From Paenibacillus sp. YPG26 (lineage in GTDB: Bacteria; Bacillota; Bacilli; Paenibacillales; Paenibacillaceae): DNA of 64,000 nt. Numbering within the stretch: the stretch's first letter is position 1; the number at the start of each line of letters is the position of its first letter. Positions 16,671 through 25,075 of this stretch are shown here, one piece after another. Under the pieces are notes generated by a model. That model saw only the letters and a program-made list of their open reading frames with translations. It searched no databases and was not told the origin of the DNA. Made by a program: the position numbers and the translations under genes. The stretch is from positions 2,707,501 through 2,771,500 of the forward strand of contig NZ_CP084530.1 of assembly GCF_023704175.1 (NCBI RefSeq). The letters are read 5' to 3'.

Positions 16671-17711
16671 ATGAAAAATGCCGTCAAGGTCTTGCAGATC
16701 GGCTTCACCTATATCGGCACGATCGTTGGAGCCGGATTTGCAACAGGTCAGGAGATTATTAAATTCTTCACCCAATATGGCAAATGGGGCGCACTTACCA
16801 TTCTGCTGGCCACCATCCTTTTCATTTGGCTGGGTACCAAAATGATGCTTCTCGCCCACGATATCGGCGCTTCCTCCTATGAGGATCTGAACCGCCGCCT
16901 GTTCGGTCATCGGGCCGGGGGCTTAATCAGTATATTCACGCTAGTGGTACTCATGGGTGTGAACAGTGTCATGCTTGCTGGCGCAGGCTCGGTCTTCATG
17001 GAACACCTGGGGCTTCATTATCAGACCGGGCTATGGATTACAATGATTGGTGCCTACCTGCTGCTGCACCGCGGTATCCAGGCCATTCTGCAGCTGAATT
17101 CGATCGTCGTCCCCCTCATGCTTATCCTGTCAGTAGTTATTATTAGCAACACCGCAGGCATGCCTGAAGCCTCCCGCTTCCTGACATATACAACCGACAA
17201 AAGCTTAAGTGCGGCCTGGGCTTCCCCGCTGATGTACACAGCCTTCAATCTTGGCATGGCTCAGGCGGTTCTCGTTCCGATCGGGAGTCATACCCGGAAT
17301 AGGAAGGTGCTTATCTGGGGCGGCATTCTGGGCGGGATGGGAGTGGGCTTCCTGCTTCTGGCAGGACATTTCGCTCTATCCGCCCACATGCCTGGCATTA
17401 CACAATACGAGATTCCAATGGGGCATATCGCCAATCATCTAGGCACGATTGTAAGAATTGTCTACGTGATCTTAATATTCCTGGAAATCTTCAGCACTTT
17501 CGTGGCCGACATCTACGGAGTGGCCTTACAGATCAAGCAGCGGTTCCGGATTGGGCCGAAGCTGCTGTCCCTTGTCCTGCTTACCGTATGTTATCTTACC
17601 AGTCAATTCGGATTCAGCTCACTGCTCTCTGTCCTCTACCCTTTGTTCGGCCTGTTCTGTCTGGTCTGGGTAATTATGCTGGTACTCCACCGAAATGAGA
17701 GAACCACCTGA
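16671..17711 (+). CDS. ykvI: YkvI-type membrane transporter
   Basis: A 346-aa protein with about ten membrane segments and the LeuT-like N-terminal motif IGFTYIGTIVGAGFATGQEI, characteristic of the YkvI family. Substrate is unknown, but similarity to APC-fold carriers suggests small solutes. The start at 16671 has AAGGAGG 6 nt upstream; the reading frame extends about 70 codons further upstream without coding character. It converges with the glycosyltransferase gene, only 4 bp separating the two stops and no terminator between. Confidence 0.85.
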   Translation: MKNAVKVLQIGFTYIGTIVGAGFATGQEIIKFFTQYGKWGALTILLATILFIWLGTKMMLLAHDIGASSYEDLNRRLFGHRAGGLISIFTLVVLMGVNSVMLAGAGSVFMEHLGLHYQTGLWITMIGAYLLLHRGIQAILQLNSIVVPLMLILSVVIISNTAGMPEASRFLTYTTDKSLSAAWASPLMYTAFNLGMAQAVLVPIGSHTRNRKVLIWGGILGGMGVGFLLLAGHFALSAHMPGITQYEIPMGHIANHLGTIVRIVYVILIFLEIFSTFVADIYGVALQIKQRFRIGPKLLSLVLLTVCYLTSQFGFSSLLSVLYPLFGLFCLVWVIMLVLHRNERTT

Positions 17712-17715
17712 AGCG

Positions 17716-18855
17716 CTAAGGCTCCTGGGCTTGAGGCTGATACTGCAGATATACTTTCTTAAGCTCATGCACAGCACGCGCGATGGAATATTCACGCTTC
17801 GCCTTCTCCCAGCCTGTGCGTGCCAGGGCATACCGGTAAGAAGGATCCAGAATAAGGGACTCCAGGGCTGAAGCGAGAGCATCAGGAGCTTCAGATGGAA
17901 CAAGCAGCCCCCCTACCCCATGCTCAATCTGCTCTGCAATTCCTCCAACCTCCGTGCCTACCAGAGCAAGACAGCACAAGGCTGCTTCCGCAAATACGGA
18001 ACCGAATGCCTCTGCGCGGGACGGAAGTACAAATATATCAAAGAAAGGCATGAATTCTTCCGGATGGAGGGTGTATCCGTAGAAGATCGTCTCCTCGTAG
18101 ATTCCAAGCTCTTGAGCCATCTTTTCCAATTCAGGCCGCATGGGCCCATCTCCGATAATATGCAATACATAAGAGTGCCCCTTGTGCTTAAGCTGCGCGC
18201 AAGCCTCAAGCAGCACATCGAGGCCTTTGGCCGGGACAAGCCGGCAGACGGTAACGAGCTGGGCAACCTCGTTATCGTGCGGGATTGGCTTGAATCTTTT
18301 CTCATCGAAACCGTTCGAAATAACTCCAATCTCTTCAGGGTGCTCCACATGTGGTGATAAATAGTCAAGGAAAGACCTGGAGACCGTTAACATTCGGTCT
18401 GTCCGGTGCTCGAGCTCTCTATAAAGGGAGGTCAGGAACCTATGCTCCGGCCCTCCTTCTCTAATCGATCCATTAAGAAGAAGCTCCCGCTCGTAACTGG
18501 AGTGGATCGTCTGAATGACGGGTGTATTCGGAAATGCATCCTTCATGGCAAGACCAGTAATCGGATGATGGGCATGTATAAGATCATAAGGGCGCTGTAT
18601 ACGCAGCTTCGTCCACCACAAGTAATCCCGGTAGGTCTGTATATATTTCTGGACAACGGGACTGTCTTCAAATTCAGTCCAGTCGAACGTATGAAACTTC
18701 ACTTGGTCCGTACCCTTACTGCGAATCCGCTTAGGTATGGAGAAGATATCCATCTCCCAGTGAGGCGGATTGAATCTGTCCTGCAAGTAAGGAATCATGG
18801 AGGATACACCGCCAGGCTGTTCAGGCGGGAAGAATAGTGCCTGCAATAATCTCAT
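17716..18855 (-). CDS. Glycosyltransferase family 4
   Basis: A 379-aa GT-B fold retaining glycosyltransferase. The N-terminal acceptor domain contains PPEQPGGVSSMI and DLIHAHHPITG; the C-terminal nucleotide-sugar domain contains LVTVCRLVPAKGLDVLLEA, LHIIGDGPMRPELE and the E-x7-E motif PSRAEAFGSVFAEA (about residues 281-294), then GGIAEQIEHG. Donor and acceptor cannot be read from the sequence. It stands alone on the minus strand, so lipid or teichoic-acid glycosylation is only one possibility. Confidence 0.87.
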   Translation of the reverse strand: MRLLQALFFPPEQPGGVSSMIPYLQDRFNPPHWEMDIFSIPKRIRSKGTDQVKFHTFDWTEFEDSPVVQKYIQTYRDYLWWTKLRIQRPYDLIHAHHPITGLAMKDAFPNTPVIQTIHSSYERELLLNGSIREGGPEHRFLTSLYRELEHRTDRMLTVSRSFLDYLSPHVEHPEEIGVISNGFDEKRFKPIPHDNEVAQLVTVCRLVPAKGLDVLLEACAQLKHKGHSYVLHIIGDGPMRPELEKMAQELGIYEETIFYGYTLHPEEFMPFFDIFVLPSRAEAFGSVFAEAALCCLALVGTEVGGIAEQIEHGVGGLLVPSEAPDALASALESLILDPSYRYALARTGWEKAKREYSIARAVHELKKVYLQYQPQAQEP

Positions 18856-19030
18856 AGGGTTGCCCCCTTCTCTGTACTATAACGTCTGTTCACATCGTCT
18901 GTTTCTCCATTATGACATAGGTATGCAGGAACAATCCATTTCCCTTTTGTGAATCAAATTTCTTTGTGATAAACTGCTAATACTTTGTAGTCGTATAGTG
19001 GGACCGGACGATCGGGAAGGAGTATAACCT

Positions 19031-20440
19031 ATGGAGCAACAAATGGGGCAGCAGACACTGCCTGCTGATTATATTAGACAGATGAAGAGCCTGCTTGGGG
19101 CTGAAGAAGCTGAACAGCTCCTGAACAGCTATGATAAGCCAAGAGCATACGGGCTCAGATTGAATACGCTGAAGATGGGTCTGTCATCTCCTGTGATGGG
19201 GATTATGAGGAATCAGTTCAAGCTTAGGGAAGTCCCTTGGTGCGGAGAAGGATTCTATTATGAGGAATATTCACGTCCTGGCAAGCACCCTTACCACGCG
19301 GCAGGGCTGTATTATATTCAGGAGCCATCAGCCATGTCAGCGGTTGAACTTCTCGCTCCCGAGCCCGGAGAGACCGTTCTGGATCTCGCCGGGGCGCCTG
19401 GGGGCAAGACAACCCAAATTGCCGCTAAAATGAAGGGCGAAGGCCTGCTCATCGCCAACGAGATCCACCCGCAGCGCGCCAAAATTCTGGCGGAGAACGT
19501 GGAGCGCTGGGGAATCCGCAATACGGTGGTTACCCAATCTACCCCAAGCGGGCTTTCCTCGAGATTCCCGCTGACATTTGACCGCATTATGCTTGATGCT
19601 CCCTGTTCCGGGGAAGGCATGTTCCGCAAAGACCCTGAAGCGGTGAAGGAATGGTCTGAAGCTTCGGTAGACGCTTGTGCGGCAAGGCAGTGGGACATCC
19701 TTCAAGATGCCATCAAGATGCTGAAACCCGGCGGCCGGCTGGCCTACTCCACATGTACCTTCAACCGTACAGAGAATGAAGAGACCATTGCCCGGTTGGT
19801 AGATGCCTATCCGTTCATGAGACTGGTGGCCGAGAAGCGTGTCTGGCCTCATTTGCATGAAGGCGAAGGCCATTATGTGGCACTCCTTCAGAGAAAGGAT
19901 GCTGAAGAGGAGCAGATCCGTGAGCTGGAGCCTGTCAGAGTATCCAAAAGCGGGAGAAAAGCAAAAGCTGGCAAAACGGCCGTTCCCGCGAAAGAGACGC
20001 TGACAGCCTGGGAGGCCTTCCGTTCGTGGGCGGCTGAAGACTTTCCCGGATACATCCACTCGGAAGGAAGCCCGGAGCTGTTCGGCGAAGCGCTATACTG
20101 GCTGCCGCGGAGCAGAGGTCTGCCTCTGCAGATGAGCCAGCTTAGCGGACTCAAGCTGCCCCGGGCCGGGCTTCATCTCGGCGAGCTGAGGAAGGGAAGA
20201 TTTCAGCCCAGCCACGCCTTGGCCATGGCTTCCACTGCCGCGCAGGCTGCCCGCACCTGGGACCTGGAACCCACCTCACTCGAAGCAGCGGCCTTCCTGC
20301 GGGGTGAGACCCTTCAAGTTCCAGACACGATGAAGGGATGGACCCTCGTTACTGTATCAGGTTACCCGATCGGATTCGGCAAAGCCAGTGCAGGCCAGCT
20401 GAAGAACCATCTGCCCAAGGGACTGAGAATTCATATTTGA
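19031..20440 (+). CDS. RsmF/NOP2-Sun family rRNA cytosine-5 methyltransferase (copy 1)
   Basis: A 469-aa SAM-dependent m5C methyltransferase. The SAM site LDLAGAPGGKTTQIA (about 117-131), the DAPCSGEGMFRKDP motif IV with Cys, and the catalytic motif VI Cys in AYSTCTFN (about 238-245) are all present. The C-terminal RNA-binding extension (LPRAGLHLGELRKGRFQPSHALA) is that of RsmF-type enzymes. AAGGAG is 9 nt before the ATG. A second paralogue sits 1.7 kb away on the other strand (22173-23705). The exact rRNA target is unknown. Confidence 0.88.
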   Translation: MEQQMGQQTLPADYIRQMKSLLGAEEAEQLLNSYDKPRAYGLRLNTLKMGLSSPVMGIMRNQFKLREVPWCGEGFYYEEYSRPGKHPYHAAGLYYIQEPSAMSAVELLAPEPGETVLDLAGAPGGKTTQIAAKMKGEGLLIANEIHPQRAKILAENVERWGIRNTVVTQSTPSGLSSRFPLTFDRIMLDAPCSGEGMFRKDPEAVKEWSEASVDACAARQWDILQDAIKMLKPGGRLAYSTCTFNRTENEETIARLVDAYPFMRLVAEKRVWPHLHEGEGHYVALLQRKDAEEEQIRELEPVRVSKSGRKAKAGKTAVPAKETLTAWEAFRSWAAEDFPGYIHSEGSPELFGEALYWLPRSRGLPLQMSQLSGLKLPRAGLHLGELRKGRFQPSHALAMASTAAQAARTWDLEPTSLEAAAFLRGETLQVPDTMKGWTLVTVSGYPIGFGKASAGQLKNHLPKGLRIHI

Positions 20441-20530
20441 ACCTTGTGGTGAGCTTGCCGCGCATTGCTCTCTGACCGCATCCGTGTCCCGCCGGGGCAG
20501 ACTTGGATGGCTGGTCGTATGTATCAAAAA

Positions 20531-20568
20531 AAGTCTGCCGAGGCTAGAAAACCTCGGCAGACTTTTAC
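20531..20568. terminator. Bidirectional terminator
   Basis: AAGTCTGCCGAGG (20531-20543) pairs with CCTCGGCAGACTT (20552-20564), preceded by A6 and followed by TTT, so it works in both directions between convergent genes. Confidence 0.85.
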
Positions 20569-20572
20569 TATT

Positions 20573-21370
20573 CTAGAGGCAGTACTTCTCCAGGGCCAAG
20601 CGTACGCCCTCCTCGTTGTTCGATGCGGTCACGTCCTGCGCAGCCGCCTTCACTTCCACAGGTGAATTATCCATTGCTATTCCAAGTCCAGCGAACGTAA
20701 GCATCGTAATATCATTATAGAAATTACCAATCGCCATGACCTGTTCAGCTGGGATACCGCGCTGCCCGGCTAGCTTTTTCAGCGCATTGCCTTTTGAAGC
20801 CTCGGGATGCATCAGGTCTATGAAATAATCGCCGCTGCGCAGCATATTAAGCTCATGGGTCCAAAGATTCCAATCGGCTTCCACCTTGTCCATTACATCT
20901 GTCAGCCCTGATGCAGTCAGCTTGACAATTGGCTCCGTGAAGTCTACCCAAGCCGGCAGATTAAGCGGTTCAATCAAGAACTTGTGGTACATATCCAGAA
21001 CCTCAGGTTCCAGCTCATCCAGTTTGTCGACATAAATGCCATAAGTGGTGTTCACATCAAAGTGAATCCCATTCTTGCGGCAGTAATCAATATAAGGTTC
21101 GAGCGCAGCAGATGTTACGGCGAACTCATTCACAATCTCCCGGGTATTCACATCCACCGTCGCCGCTCCATTGTGCGTAATCACATACCCTCCAAGCCCC
21201 ATAGATTCCATAAAGGGAATGCAGCTAAGCGGAGCCCTTCCTGTGCATAGTACGATTTCAGTCCCCTGAGCAGCGACTTTCTTGATGGTCTCTGCCGTGG
21301 CTGGCGTAAGCACGTGATTATCATCCAGCAGTGTTCCATCCACATCTAATGCAATCAGCTTGTAGTTCAT
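20573..21370 (-). CDS. Cof-type HAD-IIB phosphatase
   Basis: A 265-aa haloacid dehalogenase-superfamily phosphatase. Motif I is LIALDVDGTLLDD at the extreme N-terminus, motif II LCTGR, motif III a Lys in ASKGNALKKL, and motif IV IGNFYNDITML. In most Cof proteins motif IV reads GDxxND; here the first Asp is Asn (GNFYND). The large cap between motifs II and III is the IIB type that acts on sugar phosphates, FMN or PLP. The start at 21370 follows GGTGGAG. It lies 57 bp after the RsuA-type gene. Confidence 0.87.
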   Translation of the reverse strand: MNYKLIALDVDGTLLDDNHVLTPATAETIKKVAAQGTEIVLCTGRAPLSCIPFMESMGLGGYVITHNGAATVDVNTREIVNEFAVTSAALEPYIDYCRKNGIHFDVNTTYGIYVDKLDELEPEVLDMYHKFLIEPLNLPAWVDFTEPIVKLTASGLTDVMDKVEADWNLWTHELNMLRSGDYFIDLMHPEASKGNALKKLAGQRGIPAEQVMAIGNFYNDITMLTFAGLGIAMDNSPVEVKAAAQDVTASNNEEGVRLALEKYCL

Positions 21371-21427
21371 AATCTCCACCCTCTCTATATAATTAATTAT
21401 ATAATAAAAGTCCACTGACTGCACAAA

Positions 21428-22168
21428 TCAGCGAAGCGAGTTCAATTCATCTTCCGTCAGTTCGCGGAAAGCTCCTTTGGGTAAGGTCTCATCCAGGGTG
21501 AGACTGCCCATGGACATTCTTTTCAAATAGAGGACCTTCGAGCCTACAGCTTCGAACATTCTCTTCACCTGATGGAATTTGCCTTCAGAGATGGTCAGCA
21601 ATATGCGGCTTACGGGACCCTCCTCATCCTGAGCTTGTCCGGTAACAACCAGCTTCGCCGGAAGTGTGACATAACCGTCGTCCAGCTCAACCCCCTGCTC
21701 AAAGCGTGCCGCCTCCTCTTCCCCCACCAGACCGCGTACGTCAGCATAATAGGTCTTGGGAACATGCTTGCGCGGGGACAGAAGATCATGAGCGAGCTGT
21801 CCATCATTGGTGATCAGCAGTAGCCCTTCCGTGTCCTTATCGAGCCGGCCTACCGGGAACGGATGGAAGACCTTATAGTGTTCCGGAAGAAGATCGATCA
21901 CGGTTCTGTCCCTGGTATCTTCGGTAGCCGAGATAACCCCCGCAGGCTTATGCAGCATGATATAGATGAATTCTCTGTACAGTACAAGCTCCCCATCTAC
22001 CTCGATCTGGTCCGTATAAGGGTCTGCCTGGGCTCCACTGTCTTTCAAGACTTGACCGTTAAGTGAGACACGCCCCTGCTTGACCATTTTCTTGAGGTCT
22101 GCTCTGGAGCCAATCCCCAGATGACCCAGGATTTTATCTACCCGCTGCGTCTTTTTACCTTTATTCAT
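21428..22168 (-). CDS. RsuA/RluB-type rRNA pseudouridine synthase
   Basis: A 246-aa pseudouridine synthase with an N-terminal S4 RNA-binding domain (RVDKILGHLGIGSRADLKKM) and the catalytic motif GRLDKDTEGLLLITNDG containing the nucleophilic Asp (about residues 103-119). Similarity is to RsuA, which modifies 16S U516. The start ATG at 22168 lies 4 nt after the stop of the methyltransferase upstream, with GGAGGTGG inside that gene's last codons, so the two are translationally coupled. Confidence 0.88.
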   Translation of the reverse strand: MNKGKKTQRVDKILGHLGIGSRADLKKMVKQGRVSLNGQVLKDSGAQADPYTDQIEVDGELVLYREFIYIMLHKPAGVISATEDTRDRTVIDLLPEHYKVFHPFPVGRLDKDTEGLLLITNDGQLAHDLLSPRKHVPKTYYADVRGLVGEEEAARFEQGVELDDGYVTLPAKLVVTGQAQDEEGPVSRILLTISEGKFHQVKRMFEAVGSKVLYLKRMSMGSLTLDETLPKGAFRELTEDELNSLR

Positions 22169-22172
22169 CGGT

Positions 22173-23705
22173 CTAGGTCCACCTCCACCCCGCAGGGTAT
22201 TCATTCTTGAGCATTCCATCCAGCCACTTGCCCCATCCCGCGGAATAACCATCAATGCATACGAGCACATAACCCTTTGGCTCTACACCTTCACTGCACT
22301 GAATTCGATCAGGGGAAATCGCCAGTGTCTCTCCCTTCAGATACCGGACCGCTTCACCTTCTTCTGAGGACAAAGATAACGAGCGCATCGCTTCTTCCGG
22401 GCGAAGGGCGGCGGCCAGCGGATGACCTGGAGTGAATCTTCCATTCTTCACTGTACCCACATACCAGCCTGGGCGGACTGTCTTGAGTCCATTCAGCTGT
22501 TCCTTGGCAACAGGGGACAAGTACACATGGCCACCGAACATTATCGGCTCGCCTTCGCTCTCAAGCTTCAAATTGGAAGCTGCGAAGCTGCTCCAGGTCC
22601 CAAGCATTTCCTGCTCAGCAGGCTCTGTCCTCTCCGGCAGTCCCTTCTTCTTGCGGAGCGACTGCTTGTCTTTCGCCGGTCGGCGAGTCCCGCTCAGAAG
22701 CAACTCCTCAGGCAAGTGCGCCTGAGTATCAGAGTCTTCCACGGGGACCGCTTCAGCTCCATTGTGCCTGAGCACAGCCACAAAGTGACCTTCCCCCTCA
22801 ATGAGGTGGGGCCATAACCGGCCGCATTTTGAAGTCTCGCTTGCCGCCTCCGCGGTATACTCTTCTTCAGTCAGGCCCTCAGGCTTCAGCCATTCAGGGC
22901 GTCCCCCGGAGATCCCCCATTCCTGCGGAATCGGGATGATGCTAAATTCCGGATGCCTGCTTATAAAGGCGGCTATCATGCCTTCATTCTCTTCAGGCGC
23001 AAAGGTACAGGTGGAATACACAATAGTTCCGCCTGGAGCCAGCAGCTCAGCAGCGCTTCTCAATATATCCTTCTGCATCGCTTCGCATTTCACAACTGAA
23101 TGCTTCTCCCACTGACGGACCATATCTGCGTCCTTACGGAACATCCCTTCCCCGGAGCATGGAGCGTCGATCAAGATCCGGTTAAAGTAATGCGGAAAAG
23201 CCTTGGCGATCCGATCCGGCGCTTCGTTAAGCACTACTGCATTTCTTACTCCGTAGAGCTCTATATTCTTGGCCAGTGCTTTTGTACGTTCAGCGCTGAT
23301 ATCATTGGTCACCAGAACCCCGGTACCTTGAAGCTTCCCTGCAATCTGCGTAGACTTCCCACCAGGCGCTGCACACAGATCCAGCACCCGGTCACCCGGC
23401 TGAACTCCCAGAGCCTCAACAGGAGCCATTGCGCTTGGTTCCTGAATGTAGTATAAGCCCGCATGATAGTAAGGATGCTTCCCCGGCTTCAAGCCATCCT
23501 CAGTATAATATCCGGTACCGCACCAGCGTATGGGACGAACCGGGAAAGGAACGATTTGTTCGAACTCCGCCTGATTAATCTTGAGCAGGTTCGCCCGGAT
23601 CCCCGCATAATGCGGGGCTTGATAAGAATCCAGAAAAGCAGGATACTCATCCCCAAGTAATTTCTCCATCCGCTCCAGAAACGCAGGAGGTAATTGTATG
23701 GCCAT
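22173..23705 (-). CDS. RsmF/NOP2-Sun family rRNA cytosine-5 methyltransferase (copy 2)
   Basis: A 510-aa paralogue of the gene at 19031. SAM-binding LDLCAAPGGKSTQIAGK, motif IV DAPCSGEGMFRKDADM and the catalytic VYSTCTFAPEEN are intact, and the RsmF-type C-terminal domain ends GYSAGWGKWLDGMLKNEYPA. The start at 23705 is behind GAGGGTG. It is followed 4 nt later by the pseudouridine synthase. A basic, low-complexity linker (about 340-370) is unlike copy 1. Both copies look active; they may modify different cytosines. Confidence 0.88.
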   Translation of the reverse strand: MAIQLPPAFLERMEKLLGDEYPAFLDSYQAPHYAGIRANLLKINQAEFEQIVPFPVRPIRWCGTGYYTEDGLKPGKHPYYHAGLYYIQEPSAMAPVEALGVQPGDRVLDLCAAPGGKSTQIAGKLQGTGVLVTNDISAERTKALAKNIELYGVRNAVVLNEAPDRIAKAFPHYFNRILIDAPCSGEGMFRKDADMVRQWEKHSVVKCEAMQKDILRSAAELLAPGGTIVYSTCTFAPEENEGMIAAFISRHPEFSIIPIPQEWGISGGRPEWLKPEGLTEEEYTAEAASETSKCGRLWPHLIEGEGHFVAVLRHNGAEAVPVEDSDTQAHLPEELLLSGTRRPAKDKQSLRKKKGLPERTEPAEQEMLGTWSSFAASNLKLESEGEPIMFGGHVYLSPVAKEQLNGLKTVRPGWYVGTVKNGRFTPGHPLAAALRPEEAMRSLSLSSEEGEAVRYLKGETLAISPDRIQCSEGVEPKGYVLVCIDGYSAGWGKWLDGMLKNEYPAGWRWT

Positions 23706-23730
23706 ACAGACACCCTCTCTAATTCGCAAG

Positions 23731-23762
23731 CGGCCCGCTGCCTGATAACAAGCAGCGGGCCG
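23731..23762. terminator. GC-rich hairpin between DUF309 and methyltransferase genes
   Basis: CGGCCCGCTGC (23731-23741) and GCAGCGGGCCG (23752-23762) form a perfect 11-bp stem. No T-run follows on the minus strand, so it may attenuate rather than fully stop read-through from relQ-DUF309. Confidence 0.5.
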
Positions 23763-23770
23763 TGAGATTA

Positions 23771-24241
23771 TTATCTTTTCTTCTTCTGATCCCGCAGCGC
23801 ATGCTTTTCTCCCCGCTGAGGATGAATCTGAATCGGTATATTCGGCATAAGTTCCAATGAGGCGGACTCCACAGCACGCCCCAATTCAGGATCTATTATT
23901 TGAATGGTCAGGTCATGATATTGCACAGGCTTATCTGAATAACGCTCCAGCTTATCGGCAAGCTGCCGTGTATCTTCTTTCAATTTGGCCAAGTTGATCC
24001 CCAGGCTGTTATCCGCATAATTCTGAAGCTTATCCAGTGCTGACTGAAGCATCTTGCAGCTCCCCTTAATATTGCCTCTGCGAAAGTGAAATAATCCTAC
24101 CGCCACCTGCAGCAGCCCTTTATATAGAGGGTCCCGCTTCTGGACAAGCCATAGCTCTTCAAGTACTTCATGACATTCGAAATAATCGCGATCCCGGTTA
24201 AAATAGATCAAATACGCTATATAAAGCGGATCATACTTCAT
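23771..24241 (-). CDS. DUF309 domain protein
   Basis: A 156-aa protein with the DUF309 signature: YFECHEVLEELWL followed by DPLYKGLLQVAVGLFHFRRGN. The pattern of paired acidic residues and histidines in helices resembles a small helical bundle. Its ATG lies inside the end of the alarmone synthetase gene (11-bp overlap), so translation is coupled. Function is unknown; the tight coupling suggests it works with or modulates the synthetase. Confidence 0.85.
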   Translation of the reverse strand: MKYDPLYIAYLIYFNRDRDYFECHEVLEELWLVQKRDPLYKGLLQVAVGLFHFRRGNIKGSCKMLQSALDKLQNYADNSLGINLAKLKEDTRQLADKLERYSDKPVQYHDLTIQIIDPELGRAVESASLELMPNIPIQIHPQRGEKHALRDQKKKR

Positions 24242-25043
24242 CCGCGCTCTCCGCCTTGCGTGCGGCCTTCAGATGAGCCTTCACTTCATCAACCAGTTCT
24301 TTCATCTTGGCCAGGTCCTTGGCCTCCCAGAGCTCATTGAACCGCCGCTGCGCATCTATCGCTTCATTAATGAGGTGGTAGAAATACAGCTGATGGATGG
24401 CGTTCAAAGCCTGGGTCACCAGACTGGAATCATCCTCGAAGGATTTCTGCGCATCAAGAATCTCCTGGCGAATGCTGGACATCTCGTTATCGAGTACAAA
24501 GGCGGCCTCGGCAGCCTTCTTGAGTCGCTGCCGCATTTCCTCCGGCAGACTCTCCCGGTATTTATAGTTCAGAGAGTGCTCGATCGTAGCCCAGAAGTTC
24601 ATAGCCAGTGTGCGAATCTGAATCTCGGCCAGCACAATCTTCTGTTCCAGAGCTGTCTGGACCGGGTATTCCACAATCATATGAAAGCTGCGGTAGCCGC
24701 TGTCTTTGTAGTTAGTAATGTAGTCCTTCTCGTACAAGACCTTAAGGTCCTTCCGGTTGCGGATATACTCAGCCACTCTGCGGATATCCTCAGCGAACTG
24801 GCACATAATGCGAATCCCCGCAATATCTTCAATTCCGGTCTCCAGCTGATCCATAGGTACACTTAGACGCTTCGCCTTATCAAGAATGCTGGATAGCTTC
24901 TTGACCCGTCCGGTTACAAATTCAATCGGTGCATACTCTTCCCGTTTCTTAAGCTCGGATCGCATGGTCTTGAATTTGACTTTCAACTCTTCTACAGCCT
25001 GTTCATACGGAAGCAAAAAAGTTCCCCAATCTCTGCCATCCAT
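24231..25043 (-). CDS. relQ: Small alarmone synthetase, (p)ppGpp synthetase RelQ/YjbM type
   Basis: A 270-aa single-domain RelA/SpoT synthetase without hydrolase, TGS or ACT domains. The GTP/ATP site is marked by YKDSGYRSFHMIVEY (about 111-125) and EIQIRTLAMNFWATIEH (about 140-156). It would make ppGpp/pGpp from GTP or GDP and ATP in response to cell-wall stress, as in Bacillus YjbM. It is longer than YjbM (about 210 aa), the extra length being a C-terminal charged helix. It overlaps the DUF309 gene downstream. Confidence 0.88.
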   Translation of the reverse strand: MDGRDWGTFLLPYEQAVEELKVKFKTMRSELKKREEYAPIEFVTGRVKKLSSILDKAKRLSVPMDQLETGIEDIAGIRIMCQFAEDIRRVAEYIRNRKDLKVLYEKDYITNYKDSGYRSFHMIVEYPVQTALEQKIVLAEIQIRTLAMNFWATIEHSLNYKYRESLPEEMRQRLKKAAEAAFVLDNEMSSIRQEILDAQKSFEDDSSLVTQALNAIHQLYFYHLINEAIDAQRRFNELWEAKDLAKMKELVDEVKAHLKAARKAESADEV

Positions 25044-25075
25044 TCTGTGTGCTCCTCTCTAGCCCCCGGCGCGGC

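Noticed and set aside
24273..24866. Long plus-strand open frame (197 codons)
   Set aside because: It lies exactly antisense to the relQ gene, has no ribosome site, and its composition is that of a reverse-strand shadow.
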